Shown here: piece by piece, positions 35,008 through 38,395 of the stretch
Layout of the letters: the number at the start of each line of letters is the position of its first letter
Numbering within the stretch: position 1 is the first letter of the stretch
From: Saprospiraceae bacterium
GTDB taxonomy: Bacteria; Bacteroidota; Bacteroidia; Chitinophagales; Saprospiraceae
Direction of reading: 5' to 3'
Assembly (NCBI GenBank): GCA_020629965.1
Contig: JAHDCG010000009.1
Span: 40,464-78,858 of the forward strand
DNA length: 38,395 bases
Position numbers and translations under genes: made by a program
Notes under the pieces: generated by a model
Seen by the model: the letters and a program-made list of their open reading frames with translations, nothing else
The model's database searches: none
Told to the model about the DNA's origin: nothing

Positions 35008-35730
35008 ATGATTGACATCAAAGAAACAGCCGACACATTGAAAAACAAAGCAGCGAAAGTAAACCAAGACGTGCTCAAAGCGAGCGATAAAGTCGTGGAC
35101 GAAACTTTGGCAGCAGGTGAACAATGGAATAAGGTATTGGGCAAAGCCCTCAACGCAGGTGTAACTCTGCTCGGTCAACAACAAGAACTCGCACTGACTG
35201 CCCTCGAAGGCATGAAAGAGCAGTACGTGACCGGTAACAAGCGTTTGCGCAAACTTTTTGGTTTTAAAACCGCCGCGCAATACAAAAAAGCAGTTGCTCA
35301 AAAAGCGACGTTGGTAGAGAACGAAGCTAAGAAAGTCATCGCAACGGCAACCGACAAAGCAGACGAGGCAGCAGCAACGGTTGAAAATAAAACCAAGAAA
35401 GTTTTGTCTTCTACCAAAGTACCGGCTAAACCTGCGGCGGCAAAGAAAAAAGTGTTGTCTTCGACCAAAACAACGACCAAAAAAGTTTTGTCATCAACTA
35501 AAATGACCGCAACCGAACCGAACACCAAAGTTGCCAATGACTTGAAAGTCATCAACGGTATCGGTCCGAAAATGGAGAAAGTTTTGCAAGCGGCAGGCAT
35601 CAAAACTTACGCTGAATTGGCGGCTTTCGACGCGAAAGGTTTGGAAAATATCCTGTTGAAAGAAAACCCGCGTTACGCGATGTACAATCCGCAGGAGTGG
35701 ATTGACGCGGCGCAGAAGTTTGTGAAGTAA
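35008..35730 (+). CDS. Phasin-like protein with C-terminal helix-hairpin-helix domain
   Basis: This 240-residue protein is Lys/Ala-rich and helical over about 1-130, with AGEQWNKVLGKALNAGVTLLGQQQELALTALEGMKEQ resembling phasin proteins that coat polyhydroxyalkanoate granules. A low-complexity linker carries three copies of KKVLSSTK (about 130-165). The final ~62 residues (NDLKVINGIGPKMEKVLQAAGIKTYAELAAFD) form a helix-hairpin-helix-type domain with the GIGPK motif that binds DNA in other proteins. The N-terminal part is paralogous to the next gene. The combination might tether granules to DNA, as some phasin-associated proteins do, or be a histone-like structural protein; both are inferences. 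It begins at ATG 35008 and may be co-transcribed with its paralogue. Confidence 0.68.
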   Translation: MIDIKETADTLKNKAAKVNQDVLKASDKVVDETLAAGEQWNKVLGKALNAGVTLLGQQQELALTALEGMKEQYVTGNKRLRKLFGFKTAAQYKKAVAQKATLVENEAKKVIATATDKADEAAATVENKTKKVLSSTKVPAKPAAAKKKVLSSTKTTTKKVLSSTKMTATEPNTKVANDLKVINGIGPKMEKVLQAAGIKTYAELAAFDAKGLENILLKENPRYAMYNPQEWIDAAQKFVK

Positions 35731-35731
35731 G

Positions 35732-35773
35732 ATGTTAGATGTTAGATGTTAGATGTTAGACTTTAGACGTTAG
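35732..35773. repeat. 7-bp tandem repeat (GTTAGAY family), six units
   Basis: ATGTTAG four times, then ACTTTAG and ACGTTAG, with an exact 7-bp period. It begins 2 bp after the stop codon of the phasin-like gene at 35730. This is the cleanest array in the window. Confidence 0.9.
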
Positions 35774-35881
35774 ACTTTTTACGCCTGACTCTGAAGTCCA
35801 AAGTAACTTTACTTCTCCTTTTCATTTTTAAAATAATCCGAAATGCTCTTCTTGAGCTTTCGTCAAAAATACAATATCATT

Positions 35882-36490
35882 ATGGCAACCAAGTCCGTAA
35901 AAAAAGCAGCGAAAAACACGGTAAATACTACCGAAAACAACCTCGCTAAAATCAAAAAAACCGCGCAAAAAGTAAACGCGGAAGTTCAGGAAACCGCTAA
36001 CTACATCGCTAACGACCTCATGGAAAACGGTCAGGCAGTACGCGACACCGCCGTCAAAGCAGCCGAGAAAATCGACCTCAGCGACAGCGTGAAAAAATTG
36101 AAAAAGACAGCGGAAAAAATTAACACGCAAGTAACCGACACGACCGTAGAAGTCACCGACGCAATGCTGAAAAGCGGCAAGAAATTGACCGACACGGCAG
36201 CGAAAAAAGTACAAACCGCCGTCGAGAAAATCGACCTGAAATCCGGCGTACAAAAAGTCGGTACGACCGCTAAAAAAGTAAACGCTTACTCTTTGGAAAC
36301 TGCGGAAGAAATGGTGGAAGGCGCGAAAAAGAACGGTGCAAAATGGAATAAAACCGTCGGTAAAGCCATCGAAGGCGGCTTAAAATTGGGTGCTCAGCAG
36401 CAAGACATGGTCTTCGATACTTTGGAAGCCGTGAAAAAACAAATGCAGAAAAACAGCTCACGCTTTTTTGCTTTGTTTACCAAAAACTAA
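35882..36490 (+). CDS. Phasin-like Lys-rich helical protein
   Basis: The ATG at 35882 (MATKSVKKAAKNTVNTTENN) gives 202 residues; an in-frame ATG at 35843 adds 13 unlikely residues. The whole protein is predicted helical and rich in Lys, Ala and Thr. It has two internal repeats of the form EKIDLSDSVKKLKKTAEKIN and EKIDLKSGVQKVGTTAKKVN, then KNGAKWNKTVGKAIEGGLKLGAQQQDMVFDTLEAVKKQM, which matches the corresponding segment of the upstream protein. No enzyme motif or membrane segment is present. A phasin or chromatin-like structural role is inferred from composition. A strong terminator follows the stop codon by about 30 bp, so it closes the transcription unit. Confidence 0.7.
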   Translation: MATKSVKKAAKNTVNTTENNLAKIKKTAQKVNAEVQETANYIANDLMENGQAVRDTAVKAAEKIDLSDSVKKLKKTAEKINTQVTDTTVEVTDAMLKSGKKLTDTAAKKVQTAVEKIDLKSGVQKVGTTAKKVNAYSLETAEEMVEGAKKNGAKWNKTVGKAIEGGLKLGAQQQDMVFDTLEAVKKQMQKNSSRFFALFTKN

Positions 36491-36522
36491 AATTAGTTGG
36501 TTTAGTTAGAAAGTTATATAGC

Positions 36523-36560
36523 AAAGCCGCGTTTTCAAACGAAAACGCGGCTTTTTCTTT
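36523..36560 (+). terminator. Strong Rho-independent terminator after the phasin-like genes
   Basis: A perfect 14-bp stem (36523-36536 with 36541-36554) encloses an AAAC loop and is followed by TTCTTTTTC. It is placed 33 bp after the stop codon of the second phasin-like gene. Confidence 0.9.
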
Positions 36561-36624
36561 TTCCGGGAGTCCGTCACGTGACCCCGACCGAGAATTACAA
36601 GATTGAAGAATTAATTCGGACTAA

Positions 36625-36738
36625 AGCAAAAATCCGTGTCGGACTCCTGTTCCGCGTCGGGAGTCTGACAAGTCACTCAAGAAAAAAACAAAAGCCGATT
36701 ATCCCGCAATAGTCAGCAAAAATTCGTGTCTGACTCCC
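36625..36738. repeat. 24-bp imperfect direct repeat pair
   Basis: Copies at 36625-36648 and 36715-36738 (AGCAAAAATCCGTGTCGGAC and AGCAAAAATTCGTGTCTGAC plus TCC) differ at three positions. They lie in the gap between the terminator and the end of pccB. No gene is seen in 36561-36766. Confidence 0.6.
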
Positions 36739-36766
36739 CTCCCCTATCCTGAAAAAACGCTTCGTT

Positions 36767-38305
36767 TTACAACGGAATATTCCCGTGCTTCTTCTTCGGC
36801 AGCGTCACCGCCTTATTTTCCAACATCGCAAAGGCTTTAATCAGCTTCCGCCGCGTATCTTTCGGCAGTATCACCTCGTCGATAAAACCGCGCTGCGCCG
36901 CCCGGTACGGGTTGGCAAATTTTTCCGCGTACTCCGCTTCCTTTTCCGCGAGTTTGGCGGCGGGGTCGTCGGCGGCTTTAATTTCTTTTCTGAAAATAAT
37001 CTCACTCGCCCCTTTCGCGCCCATAACGGCAATTTCCGCGCCCGGCCAAGCAAAGTTCATATCCGCGCCGATGTGCTTGGAGTTCATCACGTCATACGCA
37101 CCGCCGTAGGCCTTGCGGGTGATGACGGTAACGCGCGGCACGGTGGCTTCGCTCAAGGCGTACAACAGTTTCGCGCCGTTGGTAATGATGCCGTTCCACT
37201 CTTGGTCGGTACCCGGCAAGAAACCCGGAACGTCCACAAGTACCAACAACGGAATATTAAAACAGTCGCAAAAACGGGTAAAACGCGCCGCTTTTTTCGA
37301 GCTGTCCACGTCGAGTACACCTGCCAAGCTCATTGGCTGATTGGCAACGATACCGATGCTGCGCCCCGCCAAACGGACAAAGCCGACTACGATATTTTCC
37401 GCGTAATCTTTGTGAATTTCAAAAAAGGAGTCCGCGTCCGCAATGCCCGTAATCACCTCGCGCATGTCGTAAGGTTGATTGGCGGATTCGGGTACGATAT
37501 TTTCCAATTCCTCCCGCGTTTCGTTTTCTAAATCGTAAGGAAGTTTTGCGGGTTTGTCTTCGCAGTTTTGCGGCATGTAGCTGAGCAGTTGCTTGACCTG
37601 CGCGATACAGTCCATGTCATTTTGCGCCGTCAAATGCGTCACCCCCGATTTGACCGAGTGCGCGCTTGCGCCGCCGAGTTCTTCGGAGGTGACTTCTTCA
37701 TTCGTTACCGTTTTCACCACATTCGGACCGGTGACAAACATATAGGACGAATTTTCGACCATAATCGTAAAATCCGTCATCGCCGGCGAATAAACCGCGC
37801 CGCCCGCGCAGGGACCCATAATTGCCGAAATCTGCGGTATCACCCCCGATGCCTGCACGTTGCGGTAAAAAATATCCGCGTAGCCGCCGAGCGATTTTAC
37901 ACCCTCTTGAATGCGCGCGCCGCCGCTGTCGTTCAGACCGATAAGCGGTGCACCGACTTTCATCGCCATATCCATGATTTTGCAAATTTTTTCGGCGTGG
38001 GTCTCCGACAGTGCTCCGCCGAATACCGTAAAATCCTGCGCAAAAACATAGACCAATCTGCCGTTGACCGTACCGTAGCCGGTCACTACGCCGTCGCCGA
38101 GAAAGACCTGTTTTTGCATATCGAAGTCGGTCGTGCGGTGCGTGACGAGGATGCCGATTTCTTCAAAAGAGCCTTCGTCGAGCAGAAAGTGGACACGCTC
38201 GCGGGCAGTGAGTTTGCCTTTGGCGTGTTGCTTTTCGATGCGGGCTTTGCCGCCGCCGAGTTTGGCTTCGGCGAGTTTGTTGTTTAATATTTCTTGGTTG
38301 TTCAT
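36767..38305 (-). CDS. pccB: Propionyl-CoA carboxylase beta subunit (acyl-CoA carboxyltransferase)
   Basis: This 512-residue protein is a full-length carboxyltransferase subunit that moves CO2 from carboxybiotin to propionyl-CoA, giving (S)-methylmalonyl-CoA. Family blocks are [82 protein letters not shown] (first oxyanion loop), [19 protein letters not shown] and [20 protein letters not shown] (second oxyanion loop), ending KKHGNIPL. The length and tail are typical of propionyl-CoA rather than acetyl-CoA enzymes. It should act with the BCCP at 9.4 kb and feed mutA/mutB after epimerisation. It starts at ATG 38305, behind a repeat copy that runs to the window end. Confidence 0.95.
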   Translation of the reverse strand: MNNQEILNNKLAEAKLGGGKARIEKQHAKGKLTARERVHFLLDEGSFEEIGILVTHRTTDFDMQKQVFLGDGVVTGYGTVNGRLVYVFAQDFTVFGGALSETHAEKICKIMDMAMKVGAPLIGLNDSGGARIQEGVKSLGGYADIFYRNVQASGVIPQISAIMGPCAGGAVYSPAMTDFTIMVENSSYMFVTGPNVVKTVTNEEVTSEELGGASAHSVKSGVTHLTAQNDMDCIAQVKQLLSYMPQNCEDKPAKLPYDLENETREELENIVPESANQPYDMREVITGIADADSFFEIHKDYAENIVVGFVRLAGRSIGIVANQPMSLAGVLDVDSSKKAARFTRFCDCFNIPLLVLVDVPGFLPGTDQEWNGIITNGAKLLYALSEATVPRVTVITRKAYGGAYDVMNSKHIGADMNFAWPGAEIAVMGAKGASEIIFRKEIKAADDPAAKLAEKEAEYAEKFANPYRAAQRGFIDEVILPKDTRRKLIKAFAMLENKAVTLPKKKHGNIPL

Positions 38306-38309
38306 TATT

Positions 38310-38395
38310 TTGGTAGGTGATATTTTACGCTGATTTTTTCTACGCTGATTTTTTCTACGCTGATTTTTATGATTTCTTACCTGTCCCGACTTCAG
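38310..38395 (+). repeat. Composite intergenic repeat (ACGCTGATT family), cut by window end
   Basis: It contains three consecutive TTTTACGCTGATTTTTTCTACGCTGATT-like units and ends at ACCTGTCCCGACTTCAG, which is the left half of the hairpin seen whole at 25282-25300. It continues outside the window. Confidence 0.75.

Overview
This window reads as a Bacteroidota genome, probably from the Saprospiria/Chitinophagia side of the phylum. Supporting signs are two proteins with type IX secretion (T9SS) C-terminal sorting domains, a surface-antigen (Omp85-like) barrel fused to a phosphoesterase, almost no Shine-Dalgarno sequences, a few promoter-like TAnnTTTG boxes, and a methylmalonyl-CoA/propionyl-CoA carboxylase gene set. 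I see no rRNA, tRNA, CRISPR array, transposase or integrase. Family calls come from reading motifs by eye, without database searches.

Layout. 1-3.4 kb: alkC-type DNA glycosylase, a YceI protein and a double-DUF1080 protein. 3.6-7.4 kb: a lipoprotein joining a phosphoesterase with an apparently degenerate active site to an outer-membrane barrel. 7.6-10 kb: a 2-aminomuconate deaminase-like RidA protein, the methylmalonyl-CoA mutase small subunit and a biotin carboxyl carrier protein. 10.1-13 kb: an AraC regulator, a BIG2+DM13 lipoprotein and a beta-barrel protein. 13.1-15.6 kb: a plasmid-type Rep_3 initiator with 21-bp iterons and an AT-rich stretch, i.e. a putative replication origin. 15.7-19.4 kb: the mutase large subunit and a di-haem peroxidase with a T9SS tail. 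19.6-22.6 kb: xylA and xylB. 22.7-24.1 kb: an AbiE-type toxin-antitoxin pair. 24.1-26.2 kb: an ArsM arsenite methyltransferase and a TIGR02117-like protein. 26.3-30.6 kb: two tandem P-loop ATPases (one with a TGA in its Walker A motif), a double palindromic operator, a coiled-coil protein and a BTAD regulator. 30.7-34.5 kb: a secreted M36 metalloprotease. 35-36.5 kb: two phasin-like proteins. 36.8-38.3 kb: the propionyl-CoA carboxylase beta subunit.

How the genes fit together. The carboxyl carrier, carboxylase beta subunit and both mutase subunits would carry propionyl-CoA to succinyl-CoA, but they are scattered over 30 kb on one strand. The biotin carboxylase subunit and the epimerase are not in the window. 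xylB-xylA form a xylose-to-xylulose-5-phosphate operon. The two phasin-like proteins might be linked to polyhydroxyalkanoate, but no synthase is present.

The most unusual features are: (1) a Rep_3/iteron origin among core metabolic genes, with three inverted iterons inside the rep reading frame; (2) 7-bp-period tandem repeats that repeatedly begin within about 20 bp of a stop codon, in the same sense orientation; (3) the stop codon in the P-loop of one ATPase, beside a twin-palindrome operator; (4) a composite intergenic repeat family built on ACGCTGATT plus hairpins.
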